Below are positions 34,352 through 43,133 of a DNA stretch of 64,000 nt, one piece after another. The DNA lies in assembly GCF_051660745.1 (NCBI RefSeq), contig NZ_JBOFQF010000028.1, positions 62,001-126,000 on the forward strand, written 5' to 3'. The first letter of the stretch is position 1; the number at the start of each line of letters is the position of its first letter. The DNA is from Segniliparus sp051660745 (GTDB lineage Bacteria; Actinomycetota; Actinomycetes; Mycobacteriales; Mycobacteriaceae). Below the pieces are notes generated by a model. The model searched no databases. It worked only from the letters and a program-made list of their open reading frames with translations, and had not been told where the DNA came from. The position numbers and the translations under genes are program-made.

Positions 34352-34867
34352 CTAACCGAAAACTGGTGATGGAGGCGACATTTGGACACGCACGGACGCT
34401 CTGGACTCGTGGAACACCTCGCCGATGTGCCGCACGGAGGCCGCGTCCTCGCCGCAGGAGCCCTCGAAGCTCACGCCCTCGTCGCAGAACCGCTCGGTCG
34501 GCCCGGGGCATTCGCCGTTCACGCTCGCGCCGCCGCCTGCGCAGGGGACGCTGCGCGGGCAGCGGTTCCAGATGCTCATCCCGCCGTCGGGGCATTCGTG
34601 CTCGGGGAAGTCCGGGACGCATCGGCCGGTGACCGCGCTCGGCGCGTTGCCGGGCAGGCACGGCGGGGGGCCGTCGGCCTCGTCCGGGCCTGCCTCTTCC
34701 CCGGCGGGGTCGTCGGCGTCGTCCGCCGCGCCCATGTGGGCGGCTGTGGCGCTCGTCGGGGCGGGGGCCGCGAGCGCCTCGGTCGGAGCCGCGATCGGCG
34801 TGTAGGCGACTGCGGTGATGAAGACCAGGATCGCTTTTGCCAATGTGCTCCGCGAGGCCATACCCAT
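34352..34867 (-). CDS. Secreted cysteine-rich protein of unknown function
   Basis: 171 residues from ATG 34867, with GGGAG upstream. Signal peptide (LAKAILVFITAVAYTPIAAPTEALA), an acidic/Pro linker, then about ten cysteines in the last 90 residues in a repeated pattern (PPCLPG, GRCVPD, HECPDGG, NRCPRS, VPCAGGG, GECPG, RFCDEG, GSCGED). The regular spacing suggests a small disulfide-knotted domain or short tandem repeats. No family recognised. Codons further upstream in this frame are not used because they overlap the next gene antisense. Confidence 0.7.
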   Translation of the reverse strand: MGMASRSTLAKAILVFITAVAYTPIAAPTEALAAPAPTSATAAHMGAADDADDPAGEEAGPDEADGPPPCLPGNAPSAVTGRCVPDFPEHECPDGGMSIWNRCPRSVPCAGGGASVNGECPGPTERFCDEGVSFEGSCGEDAASVRHIGEVFHESRASVRVQMSPPSPVFG

Positions 34868-34981
34868 GTGCTCCCTGTTGTGCTCAGTGCCAGCGCGAAC
34901 GCTGCCGATTCGGTGATGCTGCTCACGATACCGCACCGTTCGGCGAGCGGCGCGACCATGTCGCGGGATAGAATTCTCGCG

Positions 34982-35701
34982 ATGTCCGGCCAGGTGAGAG
35001 CGACCTTCGCGGCGTTGTTGTGCGGCGCTGCGGCGGTCTCGTGCGGCAGGGGAGGGGTGCAGGCGCCCGTGTCGACAGCGACGACGATCGGGCAATCCGC
35101 GCCGCAGGCCGCCGCGCCCGCGCCGCTTCCCGCGCCAGAACCGGATCCGGTCGATCCCGTGCGGATCGGCGCAGTCCTGCTGCAGGAGCCCGAGCTCGCC
35201 CAGTCGCTCGGCCGAAGGCTGGTCGGCGCGAAGGAGGCGAGCGCCCCGTTCCCGGACCAGCAGGTCGTGCCGGAGTCGTGCATGACTGCCGTCGACATCG
35301 GGTTCCAGCGCCAGCTCGGAGGGCAGTGGTCGAGTTTCGCGTACTACTACGCCCACACTCCGAAGGAGGAAGGCGCTGTCGAAGTGGTCGCCGAGGACGT
35401 CGCGATCTACCCCACGCGCAAAGCGGCAGGGGCGGCGCTCGACGCGCTGGCCGGGGACCTTGGCAAGTGCTCCGGCTCGCGGGCGGCGCAACGGGCGCAG
35501 ACCTGGCAGGTCGTCGCGGCCCCGGTCCAGTTGAAGCGAATCGTGTGGACGACGGCGCAGCAGGATTCGCGCGACTGGCATTGCGACTACCAGGGGCAAG
35601 TGCTCGCCAACGCGTTCTTCTCGGTGATGTTCTGCAGGCGCGGCGACGCGGGCGGCATGGCGGCGAGCTTGGCGAGAGCGATCGCCGGCCGGATCCGATG
35701 A
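34982..35701 (+). CDS. Lipoprotein with PknH-sensor-like domain (1)
   Basis: 239 residues from ATG 34982, 7 nt after TAGAAT (34969-34974). Lipobox AAAVSC with Cys21. The extracytoplasmic domain has paired cysteines (ESCMTAVD, GKCSGS, WHCDYQGQ, MFCRRG) and a strand order like the PknH C-terminal sensor domain, in which GKC and C-x-x-x-x-x-V-x-x-x-x-x-C motifs recur. Such proteins are common in Mycobacteriales; ligand unknown. The next gene is a paralogue 12 nt downstream. Confidence 0.7.
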   Translation: MSGQVRATFAALLCGAAAVSCGRGGVQAPVSTATTIGQSAPQAAAPAPLPAPEPDPVDPVRIGAVLLQEPELAQSLGRRLVGAKEASAPFPDQQVVPESCMTAVDIGFQRQLGGQWSSFAYYYAHTPKEEGAVEVVAEDVAIYPTRKAAGAALDALAGDLGKCSGSRAAQRAQTWQVVAAPVQLKRIVWTTAQQDSRDWHCDYQGQVLANAFFSVMFCRRGDAGGMAASLARAIAGRIR

Positions 35702-35713
35702 GATAATCGCCTG

Positions 35714-36472
35714 ATGGGAACACGGCTGGGGAGACCATGGCCGCGAGCGAGGCCGCTGCGGCCCGTGGCGTTCGGTTTTTGCGCCGCCGCCGCCGTGTTC
35801 GCGGGGATGGGGGTCGGCTCCTTGTTCGACGGCGCGGTCGTTCCCGGCCATGCCGCCCCGGACGCCAGGCTGTTGCCGCTGGCCCCGACCGACACGACAC
35901 GGCTCGTCCCGGGGAGCGCATTGCAATCGATCGTCGTGGCGCCAGAGCAGGCAGCGCGGCTGCTCGGCGCGGATTTTGGCTGGTCGCGGAGCATCACGGC
36001 GCCAGGAGCCGACTCGAAAACGACGGCCAAGGAATGCCTGCTCGCAGATCCGGTCGGCCTTCGCGGCGTGTACGGCCAAGATTGGACCGCGTTCCGCAAG
36101 ACCACGGTCCAGTCGGCGGAGGACGACGACTCGGCGCAGCTCGTCCTCGCCGTCGGCGTGTACCCGTCGGAGGCCAAAGCCCATGGGCTGTTCTCCTCGC
36201 TCGTCTCCGCGCTGGGCGATTGCGACGGCAAGTCCGCGACCGAGACGACCGCGCAGGGCGCGGATCTCGTGTTGTCGTTCGAAGTCGGCCCTTCTGGGGC
36301 GGACTCGGCCCAATGGCGCTCGCGGCAAGAAAGCCCGCGCGAGCGCAGCTGCTCGTACGACGCGAGAGTCCGCCGCAATGTGCTTTTCGAGGTCATGGCC
36401 TGCGTCGCGGGCTCGGAGGGGAAGAGCGCGAAGGACGTCGCGGACGCGTTGGAGGAAACCCTGCCGTCGTGA
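35714..36472 (+). CDS. Membrane-anchored PknH-sensor-like protein (2)
   Basis: 252 residues. An N-terminal hydrophobic stretch (VAFGFCAAAAVFAGMGVGSLF) can serve as anchor or signal. The outer domain repeats the layout of the upstream gene: ECLLADPVG, GDCDGKS, RSCSYDARV and MACVAGSEG, with Trp in YGQDWTAFR. GATAAT ends 6 nt before the ATG, so it may have its own leaderless transcript despite following the first gene closely. Confidence 0.68.
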   Translation: MGTRLGRPWPRARPLRPVAFGFCAAAAVFAGMGVGSLFDGAVVPGHAAPDARLLPLAPTDTTRLVPGSALQSIVVAPEQAARLLGADFGWSRSITAPGADSKTTAKECLLADPVGLRGVYGQDWTAFRKTTVQSAEDDDSAQLVLAVGVYPSEAKAHGLFSSLVSALGDCDGKSATETTAQGADLVLSFEVGPSGADSAQWRSRQESPRERSCSYDARVRRNVLFEVMACVAGSEGKSAKDVADALEETLPS

Positions 36473-36518
36473 GCGAGAGCGGCGGAAAAGGCGGCTGCGG
36501 AGCCGGTCTCGGGCGGAT

Positions 36519-36548
36519 TTGCCCCGAGCGCGGGGGCAGCGCTACACT
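36519..36548 (+). promoter_or_regulatory. ilv operon promoter
   Basis: TTGCCC (36519-36524), 18 nt, TACACT (36543-36548). The predicted RNA start coincides with the ATG of the leader peptide at 36555. Confidence 0.65.
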
Positions 36549-36554
36549 TGTCGC

Positions 36555-36587
36555 ATGCGTGAGCAGTTTCTCAAGGTAATTATCTAG
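36555..36587 (+). CDS. ilvB leader peptide (10 aa)
   Basis: Encodes MREQFLKVII followed by TAG. Four of the ten residues are the end products of the pathway or close to it (Leu, Val, Ile, Ile), the classical sign of an attenuation peptide for branched-chain amino acid synthesis. The ATG is 6 nt after the -10 box, so the peptide itself is leaderless. The stop codon overlaps the left arm of the following hairpin, so a ribosome stalled on the Val-Ile-Ile codons would sit next to it. Confidence 0.8.
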   Translation: MREQFLKVII

Positions 36588-36663
36588 GCGCGTCGTCGCC
36601 TGATATTGCTCGACGAGACGACGCGCCTGACCCCTGACCAGTAATCCTGGCGGGGGTGTTTTT
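36586..36663 (+). promoter_or_regulatory. ilvBNC transcription attenuator
   Basis: Two hairpins follow the leader peptide. The first has 12-bp perfect arms (36586-36597 with 36617-36628). The second pairs CCCC and CCAG (36631-36641) with CTGG and GGGG (36647-36656) and is followed by five Ts (36659-36663), the form of an intrinsic terminator. ilvB begins 100 nt further on. I did not work out an antiterminator pairing. Confidence 0.75.
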
Positions 36664-36762
36664 GTGTTGCGAGCCAGCACAGTGTGTGCGAACCAGCACA
36701 GCGCGAGCCATCAGTGATCCTGAGGCCGACGACCAAGAGGAAAAGAGAAAAGGAGCACGACA

Positions 36763-38622
36763 GTGACCGCCTCAACCATAAAGAGCGATTCCGAGCCAGG
36801 GAACGGCGGCGAAGAGCAAGCCGCGGCCCGGCAGCAAGCTGCGCCGGAGATTCTGACCGGCGCGCAAACCATCATCCGAAGTCTCGAAGAGCTTGGGGTC
36901 GAGGCCGTCTTCGGCCTTCCCGGCGGGACGATCCTGCCGACGTACGACCCCCTCTTGGACTCCGAGAAGGTCCGCCACATCCTCGTCCGCCACGAGCAGG
37001 GAGCCGGGCACGCCGCCACCGGCTACGCCCAGGCCACCGGGAAGGTCGGCGTGTGCATGGCCACCTCCGGCCCCGGCGCGACGAACCTGGTCACCCCTAT
37101 CGCGGACGCCTACCTCGACTCCGTGCCCATTGTCGCCATCACCGGACAGGTGTCGCGGGGCCTCATCGGCACGGACGCCTTCCAGGAGGCGGACATCTGC
37201 GGCATCACGATGCCGATCACCAAGCACAACTTCCTGGTCACCGACATCGCGGACATCCCGAGGATCTTCGCGGAGGCATTCCACCTCGCGGCCACCGGAC
37301 GCCCCGGCCCGGTGCTCGTCGACATCCCGAAGGACGTCCAGCAGGCCAAGGCCCCCTTCCACTGGCCGCCGCAGCGCCGCCTGCCCGGATACAAGCCGAC
37401 CACCCGGCCGCACTCGAAGCAGATCCGGGAGGCCTCGCGGCTCATCCTCGGATCCCAGCGCCCCGTCCTCTATGTCGGCGGCGGCGTGATCAAGGCCGAG
37501 GCGAGCGCGGAGCTGAAGATCCTCGCCGAGCTCACCGGCATCCCGGTGGTCACGACGCTCATGGCCAGAGGCGCGTTCCCGGACAGCCACCGCCAGCACT
37601 ACGGCATGCCCGGCATGCACGGCACGGTCGCCGCTGTGGCCGCGTTGCAGAAGGCGGACCTGCTCATCGCGCTCGGCGCGCGCTTCGACGACCGGGTCAC
37701 CGGGCAGTTGGACTCCTTCGCGCCGTACGCCAAGGTGGTCCACGCGGACATCGACCCAGCGGAGATCGGCAAGAACCGGGCCGCGGACGTGCCGATCGTC
37801 GGCGACTGCAAAGAGACCATCGTCGAGCTGACCGAGGCGATCCGCTCGCTCGCCGCGACCGGCGACCAGAGCGACCTCGCCGAATGGCAGGCGTACCTCG
37901 ACCAGCTCCGCGACACGTACCCGCTCAGCTACGACTGGCCTTCGGACGGCAAGCTCTCGCCGGAGTACGTCATCGAGGAGCTCGGCAAAGCGGTCGGCCC
38001 CGAAGGGATCTTCTGCGCCGGAGTCGGCCAGCACCAGATGTGGGCCGCGCAGTTCGTCGGCTACGACCGCCCCCGCAGCTGGCTCAACTCCGGCGGCCTC
38101 GGCACCATGGGCTACGCGGTGCCCGCCGCGATGGGCGCGAAGCTCGGCCAGCCCGACCGCGAGGTCTGGGCCATCGACGGCGACGGCTGCTTCCAGATGA
38201 CCAACCAGGAGCTCGCCACCTGCGCGGTGGAGGGCATCCCGATCAAGGTCGCGCTCATCAACAACGGGAACCTCGGCATGGTCCGGCAATGGCAGACCCT
38301 CTTCTACGAGGAGCGCTACTCGAACACGGACCTGTCGACCCACACGCTGCGCATCCCCGACTTCGTGAAACTCGCCGAGGCGCTCGGCTGCGTCGGGATC
38401 AGGGTCGAGCGCAAAGAGGAGGTCGCGGGCGCGATCGCCAAGGCGCGCGCGATCATCGACCGGCCGGTGGTGGTCGAGTTCGTCGTCGGCGAGGACGCCC
38501 AGGTGTGGCCGATGGTCGCCGCAGGCACCGGCAACTCCGAGATCATGGCAGCCCGCGGCATCCGCCCGCTGTTCGACGACACCGAAGACCTGCCCATGCC
38601 GGGCCACGGAGGACTGAAATGA
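36763..38622 (+). CDS. ilvB: Acetolactate synthase large subunit
   Basis: 619 residues from GTG 36763, with AAAGGAG upstream. ThDP enzyme: catalytic Glu in RHEQGAGHAATGYA near residue 85, FAD region GARFDDRVTGQLDSFA, and the ThDP/Mg motif GDGCFQMTNQELATCAVEGIPIKVALINNGN near 470-500. It condenses two pyruvates to acetolactate, or pyruvate with 2-ketobutyrate, the first common step for valine, leucine and isoleucine. First structural gene of ilvBNC. Confidence 0.97.
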   Translation: MTASTIKSDSEPGNGGEEQAAARQQAAPEILTGAQTIIRSLEELGVEAVFGLPGGTILPTYDPLLDSEKVRHILVRHEQGAGHAATGYAQATGKVGVCMATSGPGATNLVTPIADAYLDSVPIVAITGQVSRGLIGTDAFQEADICGITMPITKHNFLVTDIADIPRIFAEAFHLAATGRPGPVLVDIPKDVQQAKAPFHWPPQRRLPGYKPTTRPHSKQIREASRLILGSQRPVLYVGGGVIKAEASAELKILAELTGIPVVTTLMARGAFPDSHRQHYGMPGMHGTVAAVAALQKADLLIALGARFDDRVTGQLDSFAPYAKVVHADIDPAEIGKNRAADVPIVGDCKETIVELTEAIRSLAATGDQSDLAEWQAYLDQLRDTYPLSYDWPSDGKLSPEYVIEELGKAVGPEGIFCAGVGQHQMWAAQFVGYDRPRSWLNSGGLGTMGYAVPAAMGAKLGQPDREVWAIDGDGCFQMTNQELATCAVEGIPIKVALINNGNLGMVRQWQTLFYEERYSNTDLSTHTLRIPDFVKLAEALGCVGIRVERKEEVAGAIAKARAIIDRPVVVEFVVGEDAQVWPMVAAGTGNSEIMAARGIRPLFDDTEDLPMPGHGGLK

Positions 38623-39149
38623 GCACAACTGCGCCGCTGGCCGAGACCCGGATCCTGTCGATCCTCGTCGAGGACAAGCCTGGCGTGCTCGCCAGGGTGT
38701 CGTCCCTCTTCTCCCGTCGCGGGTTCAACATCGACTCGCTCGCCGTCGGGCCGACCGAGCAGCCGAGCATCTCCCGGATGACGATCACCGTGACGGTCGA
38801 GGAGGCCGTCTTGGAGCAGATCGTCAAGCAGCTCAACAAGCTGGTGAACGTCATCAAGATCGTCGAGCACCGGGCGGACACCTCGGTCGCCCGCGAGCTC
38901 ATCCTGCTCAAGGTGCGCGCGGACGCCTCCGTGCGCAGCCAGGTGATCGAGATCGCGCACCTCTTCCGGGCGAAAGTCGTGGACATCTCCTCGGACACGG
39001 TGGTCGTCGAGGCCACCGGCGACCAGCAGAAGATCGACGCGCTGCTGCGGGTGCTCGACCCGCTCGGGGTCAAGGAGATCGTCCAATCCGGCCTCATCGC
39101 GCTCGGGCGCGGCTCGAAGCCGATCACCGCGCAAAGCCAGCGCTGGTGA
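38619..39149 (+). CDS. ilvN: Acetolactate synthase regulatory subunit
   Basis: 176 residues; the ATG overlaps the ilvB stop (ATGA). The N-terminal ACT domain reads RILSILVEDKPGVLARVSSLFSRRGFNIDSLAVG, the valine-binding part of IlvN/IlvH. The C-terminal domain (ELILLKVRADASVRSQVIEIAHLFRAKVVD) completes the normal length. It activates IlvB and gives it valine feedback control. Confidence 0.97.
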   Translation: MSTTAPLAETRILSILVEDKPGVLARVSSLFSRRGFNIDSLAVGPTEQPSISRMTITVTVEEAVLEQIVKQLNKLVNVIKIVEHRADTSVARELILLKVRADASVRSQVIEIAHLFRAKVVDISSDTVVVEATGDQQKIDALLRVLDPLGVKEIVQSGLIALGRGSKPITAQSQRW

Positions 39150-39209
39150 CCTCGCGCTGACGCGGACAACAGACCGACAACAAACACAATCACACATAAA
39201 GGAGTTCGA

Positions 39210-40238
<1,029 letters not shown>

Positions 40239-40256
40239 TCTGACCAACAGTCCTTG

Positions 40257-40296
40257 CAAAAGCTCGGGGCCGATTCGGCCCCGAGCTTTTGTTTTT
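40257..40296 (+). terminator. ilvBNC terminator
   Basis: Arms CAAAAGCTCGGGGCC (40257-40271) and the exact complement (40277-40291) around GATTC, followed by TTTTT. The minus-strand pseudoprotease gene ends 3 nt further on, so it may serve both directions. Confidence 0.9.
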
Positions 40297-40298
40297 GG

Positions 40299-40952
40299 TC
40301 AAGGCTTTTGGAGTTGGAAATCATCGCCAGCGCCGGGTCCGAGGGCTTCGAGGATCGCGCCGATATTCACGCCGCCCTCGTTGTCCTCGCACGGGGTGTC
40401 GTTGTAGTAGTGGGTGACCATGCCGACGAGCTTGGAGCCTCTGACGACAGGGGCGCCAGCGTCGCCCTTGCGGATGCAGAGCTCCGCCAGGTGGTTGCTC
40501 TCGCCAGCGCGGAGGACGCTGCCGCAGGTCCATCCGGTGCTGCGGCCGAGCTTGCACACGGTGTCGCCTTGCTCCAGCGGGGCGGGGTCGAAGCCGGTGA
40601 TGGTGAAATCGCCGACGGTCGCCGTGGGAGCGACTTTCTTCGGGTTGAACTGGATCACCCCGAACGCGAGATGGTCGTCTGTTCTCACGACGGTCCCGAG
40701 CTCGCCCGCCTCTTGCGACTCCTCGGCGATCACGTCGCTGCCCGCGTCGCCGCAGAAGCCTGCGGTGATGCCGACGAGGCTGCCGCTGCGGTCGTGCCCG
40801 ATGGCGGTGAGCGTGCAGGCCATGTGTCTGCCGACGACGATGGGGGAGCCGCCGCCGAGGACGACCCTGTCGTCCGCCAGCGCTGGAGCCGAGCAGGCCA
40901 GAGCCGTGGCGAAGGCCGCCAAACAGGAACCAAGAATATGCAGCGCGCGCAT
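40299..40952 (-). CDS. Secreted S1 (chymotrypsin-fold) protease homologue lacking catalytic His and Ser
   Basis: 217 residues with a signal peptide (cut near APALADD) and GGGAGGGAG before the ATG. The fold is that of S1 peptidases of the alpha-lytic type: a disulfide-flanked GITAGFCGD where the family has TAGHC, and RKGDAGAPVVRG where it has GDSGGPV. The catalytic His is thus Phe and the nucleophile Ser is Ala. Cysteine pairs expected for the fold are present. It should be inactive as a protease and could act as a binding protein or inhibitor. Confidence 0.8.
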   Translation of the reverse strand: MRALHILGSCLAAFATALACSAPALADDRVVLGGGSPIVVGRHMACTLTAIGHDRSGSLVGITAGFCGDAGSDVIAEESQEAGELGTVVRTDDHLAFGVIQFNPKKVAPTATVGDFTITGFDPAPLEQGDTVCKLGRSTGWTCGSVLRAGESNHLAELCIRKGDAGAPVVRGSKLVGMVTHYYNDTPCEDNEGGVNIGAILEALGPGAGDDFQLQKP

Positions 40953-41044
40953 GGCGCTCCCTCCCCGCCGAAGTGGATCACAACAAAATCGAGACTAACA
41001 TACCCGAATTTATTGTTCCAAAGGTCAAAAGAGCGGCATGGCCG

Positions 41045-41839
41045 TCAGCTGTTGTCTTCGACCCGTTGCACCAGCGTCGCGTAGAGCTTGGCGAACGCCT
41101 CCTTGTCCGGCAGCTGGTCCGCCGTGGCCGGTTTGAGGGACTGCAGGGTGAGCCCCGCGAACACGGTGTGCTCGGAGACATGGGCGAGGACGACGAGCAT
41201 CGAGCTGTCTTTGGCCGCGCTCCCTTTCGCGCTGTGCGTCGTCAGGAGATAGCTGACGGCCTGTTGAGCGGAAGACCCGGGCGGTTGCTGCGGCGCGATG
41301 GACATGGTCCCGCTGCCGAAGTCGTTCGTCATCGAGAATGTCGGACAAGACTTCGCGAACTGGGCGAACTCGTCCCAGGAGACCGTTCGGTCGACCACGC
41401 CGAGCGCGATGGTCCGCAGCTCGTCCGACCCGCGCCGCACGCCGTAGGAGGCTTTGCCGTCGCCAAGCTCCTCGAAGGGTTTCTGCGTCGCGAACTCCGC
41501 GCAGCGGGGCGGGTCGTATTTCGTGTTGGGCAGGTTCTGCTGCGGGTAGGCGACCGAGTTGAGGCTCAAATTCTCTTTCGCGATGTACTCCGGGGGGAAC
41601 TCGTCCGCGGCGATCCGCATCGCGGCCGGGTTCGTGTGGTGCTCGCGGGGTTTCAGCCAGATCCATGCTCCGACCGCGACGGCGACGCAGACAGACGCGA
41701 GGACGGCGAGCGCGCGCCAGGTGGTGAGCCGGTCGAGGAGCGTCGGCCCTTGCGGCTTGGACCGTTGTGCGGGACGGCTCTTTTCGCGCAATGCCGCTCG
41801 TCGGGCCGCTTGGGACCCGGTTGTCTGCGACCTCATCAC
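41045..41839 (-). CDS. Single-pass membrane protein with extracytoplasmic domain
   Basis: 264 residues from GTG 41839. A basic cytoplasmic tail of about 40 residues, one membrane segment (ALAVLASVCVAVAVGAWIWL) and an outer domain of about 190 residues with cysteines in PPRCAEF and AKSCPTF. Its layout recalls the mycobacterial sensor-like lipoproteins, but no motif is decisive. TAGACT (41846-41851, minus strand) lies 6 nt before the GTG and overlaps the -10 box of the divergent gene. Confidence 0.7.
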   Translation of the reverse strand: MMRSQTTGSQAARRAALREKSRPAQRSKPQGPTLLDRLTTWRALAVLASVCVAVAVGAWIWLKPREHHTNPAAMRIAADEFPPEYIAKENLSLNSVAYPQQNLPNTKYDPPRCAEFATQKPFEELGDGKASYGVRRGSDELRTIALGVVDRTVSWDEFAQFAKSCPTFSMTNDFGSGTMSIAPQQPPGSSAQQAVSYLLTTHSAKGSAAKDSSMLVVLAHVSEHTVFAGLTLQSLKPATADQLPDKEAFAKLYATLVQRVEDNS

Positions 41840-41845
41840 CCGATG

Positions 41846-41855
41846 AGTCTACAGT
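41846..41855. promoter_or_regulatory. Back-to-back overlapping -10 boxes
   Basis: Minus-strand TAGACT (41851-41846) and plus-strand TACAGT (41850-41855) share the TA at 41850-41851. Each is 6-7 nt from a GTG start codon, so both divergent genes would be leaderless and only 23 bp separate their first codons. Confidence 0.65.
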
Positions 41856-41862
41856 GGGGCAG

Positions 41863-42243
41863 GTGGTGACAGCTTTGGCGACGACGCGGCCTCGGACCGC
41901 GATGGCCGTGGACGCGCTGTGCCTGATCGTCTTCGCGGCGATCGGCAGGCGCAGCCATCATGAGCACGGCGATGTCCTCGGCGTCCTCAAGACGGCTCTG
42001 CCGTTCTTGGTCGGCGCCGCTGTTGGCTGGGCGCTGGTCCGAGGCTGGCGCGCGCCGAGGGCTGTCGTCCCGACCGGCGTGGGGGTATGGCTTGGCGCAG
42101 TCTGTGTCGGGATGCTCCTGCGCAAGCTCGCCGGACAGGGCGTCGTGCCGAGTTTCATCGTCGTCGCGAGCATTGTCACGGCGCTTTTCCTGCTCGGCTG
42201 GCGATTGATCGCCAACATCGTCGCCGCTCGGTCGAATCGCTAG
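41863..42243 (+). CDS. DUF3054-family membrane protein
   Basis: 126 residues from GTG 41863. Four hydrophobic segments. The family core is visible: DALCLIVFAAIGRRSHHEHGD, ALPFLVGAAVGWALVRGWRAP and SFIVVASIVTALFLLGWRL. Function unknown. Longer in-frame starts upstream would run through the divergent promoter and are rejected. Confidence 0.8.
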   Translation: MVTALATTRPRTAMAVDALCLIVFAAIGRRSHHEHGDVLGVLKTALPFLVGAAVGWALVRGWRAPRAVVPTGVGVWLGAVCVGMLLRKLAGQGVVPSFIVVASIVTALFLLGWRLIANIVAARSNR

Positions 42244-42252
42244 GCCTGGTTC

Positions 42253-43069
42253 CTAGCCTGGGCTGGTGGTGTGCCGCTGGCCGGTTGGCGATGTCCAGTG
42301 GACGGTGCCGTCTGGTGATTGTGCGTCGTGCCAGTTGGCGTGTGTTTTGGCTCTGGGGGCACCTCCCACGAGTTCTGCGAGTGGGGGAGGGTGGTGTCTG
42401 CAGAGGCGTTTGAGGTTTTCGGGGGTTGTTTGTCCACCGGATTCTGGATGTTCATGGTTGAAGGGCTCCGTATGGTCGAGTTCGGTGCGGGCGCGTCGGA
42501 AGCAGCCGGGGAACCTGCAGTGCTGGTCGCGCACATTCACATGGGTCTCGACTGCTGAAGTTGGCTTGTATTGCTGGGGGTCTGTGGTGAATTCGATGCG
42601 CTTGGCTGCTTTGGCGAGTATTCGTGCGAGTTCGGGGTCAATCGGCGCTCCGTCGAGGAGCGCGGGGATGTCGTCTTTTCCGATGAGGGTGGGGAGTTGG
42701 ACGACGAGTTCGATGTTCTTGGCGTGGCGGGCTGGCCGCGCGGCTGCCTTGCAGGACGGCTTGCCGCATTCGCAGACGAGCTGGTGCTCGCCGCGTGCGA
42801 GTGCGGCTAATGCGTCGCTGTGCCGGGTGTGGAGGGGGCGGGGGTCGTCAAGGGGGGATGTGCCAGTGCGCACCGTGCGGGCGATGGCGTCGAGGCGCTC
42901 GCGCAACTCTGCTGCCGCTTCCAATGGCATGGTGCCGCGCCACTTCGTCGGCGATCCTCGCCACCAGCACGGCCTTGCGGGAGAGCAGCAGGGATTCCTC
43001 GCGCTCCACATCCGCGAGCGCGACGAGCAAATCCCTCACCGCCGAACCGGTTCCCGCCGTACTGGCCAT
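42253..43069 (-). pseudogene. Decayed DUF222/HNH endonuclease (13E12-repeat type)
   Basis: The N-terminus (MASTAGTGSAVRDLLVAL... to VARIADEVARHH) starts at ATG 43069, 7 nt after a perfect TATAAT. It then runs into a different frame near 42930. The second frame carries the end of DUF222 and the HNH domain (VRDQHCRFPGCFRRARTELDHTEPF and NLKRLCRHHPP). A normal member is 400-500 residues; here about 270 codons remain, so most of the central DUF222 region is deleted and the junction is out of frame. Such genes are multicopy in mycobacteria. Confidence 0.8.
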
Positions 43070-43133
43070 ACGTTCGATTATACGCGAAAGCGCCAGGCAG
43101 AACAAGGAAAATATAGAAAAAAATAATGCTCGA

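Noticed and set aside
34352..36328. Long minus-strand frame through the sensor-like gene region as one large protein
   Set aside because: Only its last 171 codons make sense (signal peptide and Cys-rich domain from 34867); the upstream part is antisense to two supported genes.
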